Shown: positions 43,208-53,124 of the stretch, in pieces
Layout of the letters: each line of letters opens with the position of its first letter
Position numbering within the stretch: the first letter of the stretch is position 1
Source of the DNA: Ktedonobacter racemifer DSM 44963
GTDB lineage: Bacteria > Chloroflexota > Ktedonobacteria > Ktedonobacterales > Ktedonobacteraceae
DNA length: 64,000 nt
Reading direction: 5' to 3'
Assembly (NCBI RefSeq): GCF_000178855.1
Contig: NZ_ADVG01000002.1
Span: forward strand, 310,001-374,000
Position numbers and translations under genes: made by a program
The notes under the pieces: model-generated
Database searches by the model: none
The model's input: the letters and a program-made list of their open reading frames with translations, nothing else
What the model was told of the DNA's origin: nothing

Positions 43208-44920
43208 GTGCAGGTTCAAGTAACCATCTGTGCAATGAAGAGATGAGATGATATCAAGGAGTCACGGTATTCGGACTTCTTTTTGCATGGTATCTTCAAT
43301 ACTGTGAATCCCTGACCCAATATTGCAACAAAGGCATGGCCGAAAACGTCTACTAATGAGGAATATCTCCTTCACGTAATGACCATAATCAAGGGAGATT
43401 TTATGATGAGGACACCACTGCACCTTTTTCCACTTGCGCTGATAGCAATACTCTGCACCCTGCTCTTTACAGCCTGTGATCCAAAACCATTGGTGAATCT
43501 GCATAGCAGCGCCGATTTGACCAAACTCCAGATCGAGTTTTTTTTATATGGGAATACATCTCCAGAGACGCTGTATGTCAGCAAACAAGAAACCGCACAA
43601 CAACTCTATAAGGCCGCGCTGGCCTCTCCACAGCCAGCGCCAGGACGAGCCTGTCCAGGCATAGGTGGCCCTGGATATCAACTGGTTTTCTGGGCAGGTG
43701 CACAAAGGGCGGAGACCGTCATAGCTGACCGGGGAGGCTGCAGTGATCTCTTTTTGCGCGGCGGCGATTTGCGCCAGGCCAACCAGGATTTCTGGTCACT
43801 CCTCGATCAGGCCATCACCAGCGCTCCTCACGTTACACATCCTGATCACCTGGAGATTGTACGGTACCAGGGCAACGTACAGGTCCCACTCTACGCGAAG
43901 ATCACATCGGCCGGAAAGGTACAAAGGCTCTTCACATACCTCTCTACCTTCCTCTCTACTCCATCGTCCATAACCGGATTCTGCGGAGATCAGACCTCCA
44001 CCTACGATGACCTCTTCTTCTACAAGGGTGAGGTCCTCCTGCGCGCCCAGGTGTTTCGCGGTGGCTGCTCGCTGGTCAAAATGGTCGGAAAGACAACGTT
44101 TCCTGCCTTGCGCCTGACCGGGCAATTCCAGCAGCAGTTGGACCAGGAGCTTTCCAGCATGACGTTCGCGCCAGCCAGGCCCGATACATTGGAAATCGAG
44201 CACGCTCCTGTTAGCATACAGCCAGGCTCCGGGCCGGATTTCCGCATTTCTAGAGACCAGAGCACCATCCAGAAATTGTATCACACTGCGTACAACTTGC
44301 TCCCCTGGCCCCCCAACAAGGATTCCAGCTGTAACTCGCAGGGAGCGGAAGGCAGCTATGATGTGCTGACTTTTTTTCAGGAGGGTGCCTGGCTTGTCTC
44401 TGCCACCGCTTTTTCAAGTTGCCCCACCGTTTCATTCAACAGAGCAGGCATCATGGGAGGATACGCGAGCCAGGCAACGCAGGAATTCCGGGATCTGGTT
44501 CACCAGGCTGAAAAAGGCTGAACCCGTCACATGCTCATCTCTGCATAGACGGGGAAAGTCGCTCCATCTTCTGCGGGGCTGGATCTGAACGTGATTTGGA
44601 GTGATTGCCCTCGCTGAGAGCATGCATACCATCTTCCTTGGAGCACGAGAGAAACAGAGATCTATCAAGAAGCGAATAACGTGCAGGCGTTCCATCGGCG
44701 TGAAGCGCTGGCAGATGAGCGTGTGATAGAGAGTGAGCAGGTGGTGTGCCCAACGATAGGCTACGTTCTCCAGGTCCGCAGAGACGCTTTGGTTCATAAC
44801 AAACAGATCGTCGAATCGGCACGCTTACTCATAGCCCAGGAAGTTATGACGCACGTATGCGATCAATTTGGATATAACCCTATTTGACCCTCTTACACAA
44901 AGGGTCACTTGAACCTGCAC
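43208..44920. mobile_element. IS630-like-ended element without transposase, carrying a lipoprotein gene
   Basis: GTGCAGGTTCAAGT begins at 43208 and its exact inverse ends at 44920; the match continues imperfectly to about 28 bases with four differences. TA borders both sides (43206-43207, 44921-44922). The 1,713-bp interior encodes the 372-aa lipoprotein and ~370 bases without a recognisable gene, but no transposase. It looks like a non-autonomous cargo element mobilised in trans. Confidence 0.65.
43403..44521 (+). CDS. predicted lipoprotein with three internal repeats
   Basis: About 372 residues. A signal peptide (MMRTPLHLFPLALIAILCTLLFTAC) ends in a lipobox LFTAC with Cys near residue 25, so the mature protein should be lipid-anchored outside the membrane. 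Three ~100-residue units repeat the pattern QxLY-xxA, a Cys, Y-x-LxF, a second Cys (GGCS, GGCS, SSCP) and a closing FxxLxxQA helix, suggesting a disulfide in each. AAGGGAG precedes ATG 43403. I do not recognise the family. It lies wholly inside a transposon-like element. Confidence 0.75.
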   Translation: MMRTPLHLFPLALIAILCTLLFTACDPKPLVNLHSSADLTKLQIEFFLYGNTSPETLYVSKQETAQQLYKAALASPQPAPGRACPGIGGPGYQLVFWAGAQRAETVIADRGGCSDLFLRGGDLRQANQDFWSLLDQAITSAPHVTHPDHLEIVRYQGNVQVPLYAKITSAGKVQRLFTYLSTFLSTPSSITGFCGDQTSTYDDLFFYKGEVLLRAQVFRGGCSLVKMVGKTTFPALRLTGQFQQQLDQELSSMTFAPARPDTLEIEHAPVSIQPGSGPDFRISRDQSTIQKLYHTAYNLLPWPPNKDSSCNSQGAEGSYDVLTFFQEGAWLVSATAFSSCPTVSFNRAGIMGGYASQATQEFRDLVHQAEKG

Positions 44921-44922
44921 TA

Positions 44923-45122
44923 AGCCAAGCAAAGAACACCTTTTCAAAGCTTTATGAGTACGTATAGTAATTTCTTTTAGCATAAATTGAGATCCTCTTT
45001 CACTCTTTTATCTCGATTTTAACAAATCATCCGCTCTTACGCAAAATATGTTTAATTAATCTTTCAAAATAATATTTTTTTATATCTCTTCATCCTAATC
45101 CTTTTTAGAAACTCAGTCCCTA
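44923..45122. other. AT-rich spacer, nothing found
   Basis: The stretch between the cargo element and the duplicated nucleotidyltransferase segment is AT-rich with no credible gene or structured repeat. Confidence 0.5.
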
Positions 45123-45430
45123 CACACACCTGGAGCACCGAACGCACGACGAAGGCGAGATCAATTGGCTGCAGATGTCAGCGCTCTTGCCTCTCCAATG
45201 CGACTTGCACGTTCTGAACCAGCACCTCCCCATATGAGAACGAGGCAAAGCGTACCGGAGCCTCTAGCTCACTGTTCGCCGCACAGTACTCCTGCCAGGA
45301 ACGAATATTTGCCCACAGCGTGCTCTAGGTCAGCAATTGTACGAGCCTGAATTGCCTCTCACCAGTTACCTTGCGGATCAGACCAATTAAGATGCGCCCA
45401 GCATCAGGGTGGGTACCAACATGCCATCTC
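45123..45430 (-). pseudogene. decayed N-terminal fragment of the nucleotidyltransferase-like gene
   Basis: The sequence aligns with 24481-24795 (the N-terminal half of the minus-strand pseudogene) with many substitutions and no open frame. Together with the repeats that follow it forms a duplicated ~0.8-kb segment. It is clearly the more decayed of the two copies. Confidence 0.6.
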
Positions 45431-45485
45431 TTCCTCCTCATAAAGCGGTGCACGAGCATCGCGCCGGCAAGCCAGGAGACAGATC

Positions 45486-45522
45486 GGGTGGCGGATCGAT
45501 GGCGGATCGATGGCGGATAAAC
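45486..45522. repeat. GGCGGATCGAT-type repeat, three units
   Basis: This is the counterpart of the ten-unit array at 24855-24962, flanked by the same sequences on both sides (GACAGATCGG before, AAACTGTCTCCCGATAGTT after). Confidence 0.7.
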
Positions 45523-45886
45523 TGTCTCCCGATAGTTCCCTCTTTTGGCTCACAAGCACGGTCGTACTCGCTGGCAACCGCCTGGATGGCACATTGGAAA
45601 CTCGAGGGGAGAGTACCTCTCACTTCACCGAATTTGACTACAAATTGACGGCAAAGCCGCCGAACACCAGAGGATTACGAGGCGCCTCGGCGGGCGGTGA
45701 TTCCCCTTAACCCTCACGGGAAGTGCCCCAACGGACAGCGGCGGAAAGGGGCGGGGAGGCGCCCACGGATCTCTCCACCGTCTCCCTCTTATGAGGACGA
45801 CGCTCTCAGGCCTATTCTAGACGCTCCTGAGAACGCTTCCCTTTTTGGCGAAACGCATCGTTGACGGCAAAAGTGACAGCAAAACG
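45521..45886. repeat. dispersed structured repeat, copy C
   Basis: Full-length match to copy A. The core starts at 45645 (TTGACGGCAAAGCCGCC) and ends TTGACGGCAAAAGTGACAGC near 45886. The hairpin arms are CTCAGG (45805-45810) and CCTGAG (45826-45831) with TTCTAGAC in the loop. This pairing matches copy B and differs from copy A. Confidence 0.7.
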
Positions 45887-46095
45887 GTTGGACTGCTCCC
45901 ACAAACCCAGCCCAGAAAGATGGGGCATCGTGCGAGAGGAGCGAAACCGGTAGGAAGGTATGCTTCGTTCTCTCTGCTCTTTTGGCATGCATTACAGCTT
46001 CTCTAAGGCTAGCTCGCGCTCGAATTGGCCTTCAACCACATTCCTGTGTCGCTGCACCACAACCCCCAATGACGCACGTCGTGTTCTTTCACTAC

Positions 46096-49000
46096 TCAGG
46101 TATCTCTGTTGAGGGGAAGGGTCACCGTAAAGGTCGATCCTTCCCCGACGGTGCTGTCCACCGTAATGGTCCCCCCATGACGCTTGACGATCTCTGCCAC
46201 AATGTACAACCCCATGCCCAAGCCGGGGATCGCTTTCTGCTTGGGACCAGCGGCCCGATAGAACCGCTCAAAAATCTTGTCGCACTGTTCTCGTGGGATG
46301 CCCAGGCCATGATCGTGCACACCGATGATGGCCGCCTCTGGGGAGGCGTCGAGGTCCATCTCGACCGTTTCTGCGCCGGGAGAATACTTGATGGCATTGC
46401 TGATCAGGTTGATGAAGACCTGTCCGAGTCGATCTTTGTCCCCGACCAGTGAGTGTGGTACCGCACCGCGCACCGCAATGATATGCGTCGTACTGAGCTG
46501 CTGCATCGTGTCGGCCACCTCGTGGAGCAACGCATCGAGATCGACCGTCTCCCGGACGTACTCCAACTTGCCCGCCTGGATCTTGGAGACATCCAGTAAC
46601 TCGCCAATCAGGCGTTCAAGTTGCTTGACGGGCCCCTCCACCCTGGAAAGCGCTGTGGCAGCCTCGTGAAGAGATTGCCTTTCCAGTCGTTTTTGCACCA
46701 GTTGGGTCTGCATCTTTAAGGCAGCGAGCGGGTTCCTGAGCTCATGGCTGGCCATGCTGATAAAATCATCTTTGCGTTGTTCCAGCTCCTTGCGGGCCGA
46801 ATTATCCAGCACAAAGCCGATCGTGTGGAGCGGGTCGCGTCGTAAGGCCACGACTCCTACGACCACGGGAAGTCGGCTGCCATCTTTACAGACATATTCT
46901 TTCTCATAAGGGGTTCCATATTGTTGAACGACGAGTTCTTGGCGCGCTTGCTGGGTACGAGCCAGATACTCTGGAGGCGTCATGCGCATCCAGCTGATGC
47001 TCCTGGCACGCAGATCATCCCGCGTATAGCCGGTCATGCGCAGATAGGTGTCATTGGCATCCACAATCTGCTCACCTTCGGCGAGAAAGATTCCGATAAT
47101 ACTGGAGTTCATCAGGATGTTGACGCGTTCCTGGCTCTGGCGCAAGGCCTCCTCCGTCCGTTTCTGCTCGTCGATGTCGGTGACCGTCCCAAACCACTTG
47201 ACGATCTGACCGGTGTCATCACGTACCGGCACCCCGCGCGTTAAGAACCAGCGATAGGTCCCTGTTTTGCCGTCCTTCAAACGATTTTCGATCTCATAGG
47301 GCTCACCCGTTTCACGCGCATGACGTCCAAGAGCCTGCGTCCGTTCATAATCATCGGGGTGCAAGAACTCAAGCCATCCATCGCCTTGCAATTGCTCAAA
47401 AGCGGCATGAGCATAGTCGAACCAGCGCTGATTGTAATACTCTTTCGAGCCGCCCGGTTGCCCTATCCACACGAATTGTGGCACTGTTTCGGCCAGCACA
47501 CGCCAGTACTGCTCGCTTTCTTTGATTTTCTGTTCAGCCTGTTTCTGGTCCTCAATGTCGGTACAGGTGCCAAACCACTTGACGATCTGACTGGTGTCGT
47601 CGCGTACCGGCATGCCGCGAACTAAGAACCAGCGATACGCACCCGTTTGGCCCTCCTTCAGACGATATTCGATCTCATAGGGTCTCCCCGTTTCGAGCAC
47701 ATGATGCCAGACCATCAGGGTGTGCTGATACTCGTCAGGGTGCAAGAACTGGCTCCATTCATGGCCCAATGCGTGTTCAGGGGCGGAACCGGTATAGGTA
47801 TACCACCGTTGATTCCAATACTCAACCCGTCCATCTGGCGACGATGCCCACACGAGCTGCGGCACCGTTTCGGCCAGCACGCGCCAGTTCTCCTCGCTTT
47901 CTTTGAGCTGCTGCTCGATGCGTTTCTGGTCCTCGATGTCAGTGATGGTGCCAAACCATTTGAGGATCTGGCCTGCTCCATCGCGCACCGGCATGGCGCG
48001 GGCTAAGAACCAGCGATAGGCTCCGGTCTGGCTATTTCTGAAACGCTCTTCGTGCTCATACATTCCTCCCGTGTCCAGTGCATGCTGCCAGAGCGCTCGG
48101 GTGCCTTCCCGATCATCGGGATGGATGAACGGGAGAGGAGCCCATCGGTCGCTTTGCATGTGCTCAACCGTAACCCCCATGTAGTCACACCAGCGCTGGT
48201 TCACATACTCGTGCTGGCCATTTGGGCGCGTCGTCCACACCATCTGCGGCACCGTTTCGGCCAGCACCCGCCAGTTCTCCTCACTGGCTTTGCTTCTCTG
48301 TTCAGCCTGTTTCTGCTCATCGATGTCAGTGGTGGTGCCAAAATATTTCAGGATCGTGCCCTGCGCATCTTTGAACGGCGCTCCTCTGGCAAGAAACCAA
48401 CGATAGTCTCCGGTGGTGCTATTGCGCAGGCGCTGTTCCCCTTCATAGGGCCTGCCTGCCTGGACGGCGCTCTGCCACCCCGCCAGGACACGTTGCCGGT
48501 CATCGGGGTGGATGGCCTGGAGCCAGCCGTCCCCCTGGTAGTGTTGGGAGGTCATGCCGGTATACTCACACCAGCGTGGGTTCGCGTATTCAGCAGAACC
48601 ATCGGGGTGCATGATCCAGACAAATTGGGGGATGGCATCAACCAGGGCACGGATGTCGTCTTCGATCTGCTTTTTCTCATGAATATCGGTGCAGGTGCCA
48701 AACCACTTGAGGATCTGGCCTGCTTCATCGCGTACCGGGAGCGCACGAGCTAAGAACCAGCGATAGCCCCCCGTTTGGCCATTCTTGAGACGATATTCGA
48801 TCTCGAAGGGTTCACCTGTTTCAAGCGCATGACGCCAGAGCATCAGCGTGTGCTGATAATCGTCAGGGTGGATGGCCTGGAGCCAGCCGTCCCCCTGGTA
48901 TTGTTCAAAGGACATGTTGGTATAGTCACACCAGCGTTGGTTGCCGTATTCACTCGAGCCATCGGGGCCCAGCATCCAGACCAACTGGGGGATGGCATCG

Positions 49001-50145
49001 ATCAGGGCACGCAGTTCTGCTTCGGCCCGCTTTTTGTCATGAATATCGGTGCAGGTGCCAACATATTTGAGGATCGTGCCCTGCGCATCGGTGTAGGGTG
49101 TTGCTTGCATCAGGAACCAGCGATACTCCCCAGTGGTGCCATGGCGCAGGCGCTGTTCCGTTTCATACGGCTCGCCGGTCTGGACGGCGCGCTGCCATGT
49201 CTCCAGGACGCGTTGCCGGTCCTCCGGATGTGTACACTGCATCCATCCATCCCCCTGGGCCTCTTCGGTGGTCAGGCCGGTATAATCGCGCCAGCGTTGA
49301 TTATACGAGTCGACGTAGCCGTCCGGTCGCCCGGTCCAGACCAACTGGGGGATGGCATCGATGAGCGCATGGATGTCTCTTTCGGCTCGCTTGCGCGCGG
49401 TGACGTCGATGCCGGCGATGACGAGGTACTCGACGTGATGATCCGCATCCATGTGGGGGGTGATCACGCTCTCAAAGGAAAGGAGCATCCCTTCCCTCGG
49501 GCGAACCAGGGCCTCGAAACACACCGTTTCTCCTGCGTTGGCTCGCGCGATGGCGGCGCGCAGCTGCTCTTGACTGGCAGGAGCAAAGGACCACCAGGGG
49601 GTCTCGGCCAGCGGTTTGCCAATCACCTCCTCGCGTGGGACCTGCGCGTCGTCTAACGGGACCGCATTGATGTCCAACACGATCCCCTCGGGCGTCAGAA
49701 TCCCGATCCTGGTATGAAGGCCATCCAGGTCATCGATGCAGAGGCGCTCGCCCCGGGGAAACGTCTCCTGGTGTGGTGTTGGTGCTCTCATCTGGTGGAA
49801 TTGCAACGTGAGTCCCCCAACGGTCGGAGCGAGATGCGCGTGCAGCCAGGTCCGGGTCACGGGAGAATGATACTCCACGTCGGTCGGTTCCTGGGTTTGC
49901 CTGGTCTTGCGCACGGCCTGATAGAGTGAGGGGCTCACCAGTTGTGGAACACCGCGCCAGAAGGAGTTTCCCAGTAATGCTTCTCGTGATGCGCCTAGCA
50001 TGGTCTGCGCGCTCGTATTGGCATACACAATCCTTGCAGTGTCATCGACGAAAAACAACGCGTCAGGGAGCCTCTCAAGGATGCTCAGGAGCGTGTCGCG
50101 CGATGTGAGAGCAATATACTCGCTACTTTGTGGATTGTATTTCAT
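46096..50145 (-). CDS. histidine kinase with about nine PAS domains
   Basis: About 1,349 residues, no membrane segment. Nine PAS units can be counted. The first two are divergent. Units three to eight are close repeats of ~125 residues with the wording PQLVW-x-x-x-PDG, NQRWxDY, GDGWLQAIHPDD and GxYRWFLxRAxPxRD plus PAC. A ninth carries the ligand-type start MNSSIIGIFLAEG. Then HisKA (KDDFISMASHELRNPLAAL, about residue 1135) and HATPase_c (DRLGQVFINLISNAIKYSPG, VHDHGLGIPREQ, GLGMGLYIVAEIV) follow. ATG 50145 is preceded by AAAGGGG. There is no receiver and no adjacent regulator, so the partner is unknown. Confidence 0.9.
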   Translation of the reverse strand: MKYNPQSSEYIALTSRDTLLSILERLPDALFFVDDTARIVYANTSAQTMLGASREALLGNSFWRGVPQLVSPSLYQAVRKTRQTQEPTDVEYHSPVTRTWLHAHLAPTVGGLTLQFHQMRAPTPHQETFPRGERLCIDDLDGLHTRIGILTPEGIVLDINAVPLDDAQVPREEVIGKPLAETPWWSFAPASQEQLRAAIARANAGETVCFEALVRPREGMLLSFESVITPHMDADHHVEYLVIAGIDVTARKRAERDIHALIDAIPQLVWTGRPDGYVDSYNQRWRDYTGLTTEEAQGDGWMQCTHPEDRQRVLETWQRAVQTGEPYETEQRLRHGTTGEYRWFLMQATPYTDAQGTILKYVGTCTDIHDKKRAEAELRALIDAIPQLVWMLGPDGSSEYGNQRWCDYTNMSFEQYQGDGWLQAIHPDDYQHTLMLWRHALETGEPFEIEYRLKNGQTGGYRWFLARALPVRDEAGQILKWFGTCTDIHEKKQIEDDIRALVDAIPQFVWIMHPDGSAEYANPRWCEYTGMTSQHYQGDGWLQAIHPDDRQRVLAGWQSAVQAGRPYEGEQRLRNSTTGDYRWFLARGAPFKDAQGTILKYFGTTTDIDEQKQAEQRSKASEENWRVLAETVPQMVWTTRPNGQHEYVNQRWCDYMGVTVEHMQSDRWAPLPFIHPDDREGTRALWQHALDTGGMYEHEERFRNSQTGAYRWFLARAMPVRDGAGQILKWFGTITDIEDQKRIEQQLKESEENWRVLAETVPQLVWASSPDGRVEYWNQRWYTYTGSAPEHALGHEWSQFLHPDEYQHTLMVWHHVLETGRPYEIEYRLKEGQTGAYRWFLVRGMPVRDDTSQIVKWFGTCTDIEDQKQAEQKIKESEQYWRVLAETVPQFVWIGQPGGSKEYYNQRWFDYAHAAFEQLQGDGWLEFLHPDDYERTQALGRHARETGEPYEIENRLKDGKTGTYRWFLTRGVPVRDDTGQIVKWFGTVTDIDEQKRTEEALRQSQERVNILMNSSIIGIFLAEGEQIVDANDTYLRMTGYTRDDLRARSISWMRMTPPEYLARTQQARQELVVQQYGTPYEKEYVCKDGSRLPVVVGVVALRRDPLHTIGFVLDNSARKELEQRKDDFISMASHELRNPLAALKMQTQLVQKRLERQSLHEAATALSRVEGPVKQLERLIGELLDVSKIQAGKLEYVRETVDLDALLHEVADTMQQLSTTHIIAVRGAVPHSLVGDKDRLGQVFINLISNAIKYSPGAETVEMDLDASPEAAIIGVHDHGLGIPREQCDKIFERFYRAAGPKQKAIPGLGMGLYIVAEIVKRHGGTITVDSTVGEGSTFTVTLPLNRDT

Positions 50146-50417
50146 GCTGTCTGTACCCCTTTCACGTACCCTCATCCCTGAAAACAACAATGTGTTCCTG
50201 TTTTGAGCCTCAGGAGAGGGCTGCGCCAGGGCAGTTGCCTCGCTTCCCGTGAATGGGCCCTCACCGGGTGGAGTGATGACGTCTTCCTGCCTTCCAGCCT
50301 CTCTCCACGTGGGTCCACAGAGGATTCTTGACCCGTTCCCGCTATGAAGGCGGTATGCGGAGAACGAATGCCCACGCGCTTTTAGCGCGAAATGAGGGTG
50401 TCGTCTCTCCCAGGATG

Positions 50418-52601
50418 CTATGAGGTGGGTCTCTCGAGGGGAAGTGTCACCTGAAAAGTCGAGCCTTTCCCCTCTTCGCTCTGCACTGTAATCGTTCCCC
50501 CATGCTGTGTGACAATCTCTTGTGCAATCGTCAATCCCATTCCCAGGCCTGGAACTGCTCGCTGACTCAGATCAAATGCCCGGTAGAAGCGCTCGAAGAT
50601 TTTCTCGCGCTGCCCCTGTGGAATGCCGATGCCATAATCTCGCACGCTGACCGTGACGGCCTCGGAGGTGGCATGCAGGTCAATATCAACCGTGTTGGCA
50701 TCGGGCGAGTACGCGATGGCATTGCTGATCAGGTTGATAAAGACCTGTTCGAGCCGACCTTTATCGCCGATGACGGTGCCGGGAGCCGATCCATGCACCA
50801 CGATGGTGTGGGTGGTACTCATCAGTTGCGTTGTTTCGGCAATCTCATACACCAACGCCTCCATATCTACTGGCTCGTAAAGGTAGTCAAGCTTTCCGGC
50901 CTGGAGTTTGGAGACGTCCAGCAACTCGCCGATCAAGCGATCGAGGAGATGAACTGGCTCCTCCGCTCGTGAAAGCATGGTCGCCGCCTCACCCAACCCT
51001 TGCTTGAGAAGCCGTACTCGTGCCAGTTGCAAACGCATCTTGATAGCGGTCAATGGTGTCTTGAGTTCATGGCTGGCCATGCTCAGAAAGTTCTCTTTGC
51101 GCAACTCCAGTTCTTTACGTGCAGAATTATCGAGCACAAAGCAGATATTCTGCGAAGGATCGAAAGGGAACGCCACGGCACATACGAGCACCGGAAGCCG
51201 GCTCCCATCTTTACACACGTACTCTTTCTCATAGGGAAGCAGCGTCTGATGCTGCGTGAGTTCTTGCTGTGCCTGTTGCGTTCGAGTAAAAGAGTCTGGA
51301 TGCGTCATGCGGAACCAGTCCATGTTCCCCTGGCGCAGGTCCTCCTGGCTATAGCCGGTCATACGCAAGAACGTGTTGTTGGCCTCGATGATCTCATCGT
51401 CTCTGGAGATGAAGATGCCTATGATATTCGAGTCCATCAGGGTGCGCATCCGTTCCCGGCTCTGGTACAAAGCGGTCTCCACCTCTTTCAGCTCGTCAAC
51501 GTTCGTGCAGGTGCGCACCCATTGCCAGATCACTCCCTGCTGATCTTTTCTGGGCACGCCTCGCGTGAGATACCAGCGATACGTTCCCGTTTCCCCTTCC
51601 AGGAGTCGATGCTGCACTTCGTACGGGTTCCCTGACTGCACAGCGGCCTGCCACGTTTCGAGAACGCGTTGTCGATCATCAGGATGAATCCAATGGCTCC
51701 ATCCGTCTATCCCCTGGTCGTCTTCAACGGCCACGGTGGTATAGTCACGCCAGCGCCGATTCTGGTAAGAGGGAGAGCCATCAGGACGCATCACCCAGAC
51801 GAAGTGAGGGAGCACATCGAGCAGGACGCGCCATTCTTCCTCGGCCTGCTTCCGCTCAGTCACCTCGAGGCCTACACAGGTTAGGTACTCGATGCGCTGG
51901 TTGTCAGCATGATGTGGGATGATGACCAGCGCAAGGTCCCGGTAATGTTCGGCCTGCGGGTAGAGTCTGACCTCAAAGTGGACCGTTTCGCCTCCGCTGG
52001 CCCGCGCAATGGCGGCGCGCAGTTGCTTTTGCGCGACTGGTGCGGACTTCCACGTGGGAAAGTCGACCATTGGTCGGCCGATGACCTCCTCTCGGCTGAC
52101 CTGGGCCACCACGAGAGGGTGCTGATTGATGTCGATGATCAGCCCTTCAGGGGTGAGGATGACGATTCCGTCTGTAAAGCTCTCCAGCAGGCTGCGATAG
52201 CGCTGTTCGCTCTGGGGAAGAGCATCAGAGAGCCGTACAGGCTCCTTCCCTTTCTGGAAAAAGAGGAGGACGCCACCATGCGTCGGCAAGAGGCGCACAC
52301 GCAGCCAGTTCTGGGTGATTGGACAGCGATAGGTGATTGCAAGCGACTCCTGCGTATGAATGGCAGTGGTAACGGCCTGGTAGAGCGCGGTGCCCACCAG
52401 ATGAGGAGCGCCTTGCCAGAGGGTGCCCCCTTGCAATTTTTGTTTGCTTGTCCCGAGCATGGCCGCTGCTCGTGTACTGGCATAGTAGATTGTCGCTGAT
52501 GGATCGAGGAAGATCAGTGTATCAGAAAGTGTCTCCAACAGCGATGTCAGTTGAGGATGTGATGTGGGTGAAACGCCCACAGAAGCATCGACAGAGCACA
52601 T
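50418..52601 (-). CDS. PAS-domain histidine kinase
   Basis: About 727 residues with four PAS units: starting DTLIFLDPSATIYYAS, FTDGIVILTPEGLI, DVLPHFVWVMRPDGSPSYQNRRW with PAC, and MDSNIIGIFISRDDE. Then HisKA with SMASHELKTPLTAIKMRL and HATPase_c with LEQVFINLISNAIAYSPDA and GLGMGLTIAQEI. It is a shorter paralogue of the preceding nine-PAS kinase with the same order of ends, 270 bases away on the same strand. ATG 52601 is chosen because AAGGAGA lies 11 bases upstream. Cytoplasmic; partner unknown. Confidence 0.9.
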   Translation of the reverse strand: MCSVDASVGVSPTSHPQLTSLLETLSDTLIFLDPSATIYYASTRAAAMLGTSKQKLQGGTLWQGAPHLVGTALYQAVTTAIHTQESLAITYRCPITQNWLRVRLLPTHGGVLLFFQKGKEPVRLSDALPQSEQRYRSLLESFTDGIVILTPEGLIIDINQHPLVVAQVSREEVIGRPMVDFPTWKSAPVAQKQLRAAIARASGGETVHFEVRLYPQAEHYRDLALVIIPHHADNQRIEYLTCVGLEVTERKQAEEEWRVLLDVLPHFVWVMRPDGSPSYQNRRWRDYTTVAVEDDQGIDGWSHWIHPDDRQRVLETWQAAVQSGNPYEVQHRLLEGETGTYRWYLTRGVPRKDQQGVIWQWVRTCTNVDELKEVETALYQSRERMRTLMDSNIIGIFISRDDEIIEANNTFLRMTGYSQEDLRQGNMDWFRMTHPDSFTRTQQAQQELTQHQTLLPYEKEYVCKDGSRLPVLVCAVAFPFDPSQNICFVLDNSARKELELRKENFLSMASHELKTPLTAIKMRLQLARVRLLKQGLGEAATMLSRAEEPVHLLDRLIGELLDVSKLQAGKLDYLYEPVDMEALVYEIAETTQLMSTTHTIVVHGSAPGTVIGDKGRLEQVFINLISNAIAYSPDANTVDIDLHATSEAVTVSVRDYGIGIPQGQREKIFERFYRAFDLSQRAVPGLGMGLTIAQEIVTQHGGTITVQSEEGKGSTFQVTLPLERPTS

Positions 52602-52958
52602 AGCGTTGCCTATCTCCTTTTCCCCTTTGCTCAGTCCCTTGGGCAAAAGAAGCATGTTTGCTCGCTTCATGAAACAGTGTGGTACTACCTGGCAGGACTT
52701 TCACCATGCCACCCTTCTTCAAGAGATTACGTCTTTTGGTGCCTTCACGTACCCTTTACGGCAGGCATGAACTCCCTCTCTTTTCGAATACAGGAGGTGT
52801 CTTGCTGAACAGTCGTGAACGTCATTCTCTTACGAGCAAAAGGTACCATTCCTTTTACTGTCGAGAAGAGCCTTTTTCTCTAGAGGAGAATGTCTAGTGG
52901 TCGCGTATGAAAAAGACTACTCCAAAAGTACATGGTTGTCAATGGTATTGTGCGCAAC
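52602..52958. other. intergenic region, nothing found
   Basis: It contains the leader of the 727-aa kinase and its probable promoter. No credible gene or structured repeat was seen. Confidence 0.4.
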
Positions 52959-53100
52959 CTAAATTTCTACGAAACAGTCTTTGAACTTATCTAATACAAC
53001 ATTCCCAATCTTGTCCTTGTAAGCATAAATGGCAGAGTTTTTCATTGCTGCAAATAGAGCTTTCACAAAATCAGCGCCAGGCTCTGCAGAGCACCTTTTT
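52959..53100 (-). pseudogene. C-terminal fragment of an unidentified gene
   Basis: The minus strand reads GADFVKALFAAMKNSAIYAY and KDKIGNVVLDKFKDCFVEI to a TAG at 52959-52961. The sequence has coding character but no start; it is cut off where repeat copy D begins. Too short to assign. Confidence 0.35.
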
Positions 53101-53124
53101 TGTCTCTCTAACTCAATAACGACC

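Noticed and set aside
43206..43225. T-loop-like GGTTCAAGT as part of a tRNA gene
   Set aside because: No acceptor stem or anticodon arm fits; the sequence is the terminal inverted repeat of the cargo element. No tRNA or rRNA gene was recognised in the window.
44432..44887. Overlapping frames after the lipoprotein gene as transposase remnants
   Set aside because: Neither strand shows DDE or HTH motifs of IS630 or another family.
47320..49656. Long plus-strand frames opposite the nine-PAS kinase
   Set aside because: They are antisense shadows of the repeated PAS units; their repeats mirror the kinase and show no family motifs.
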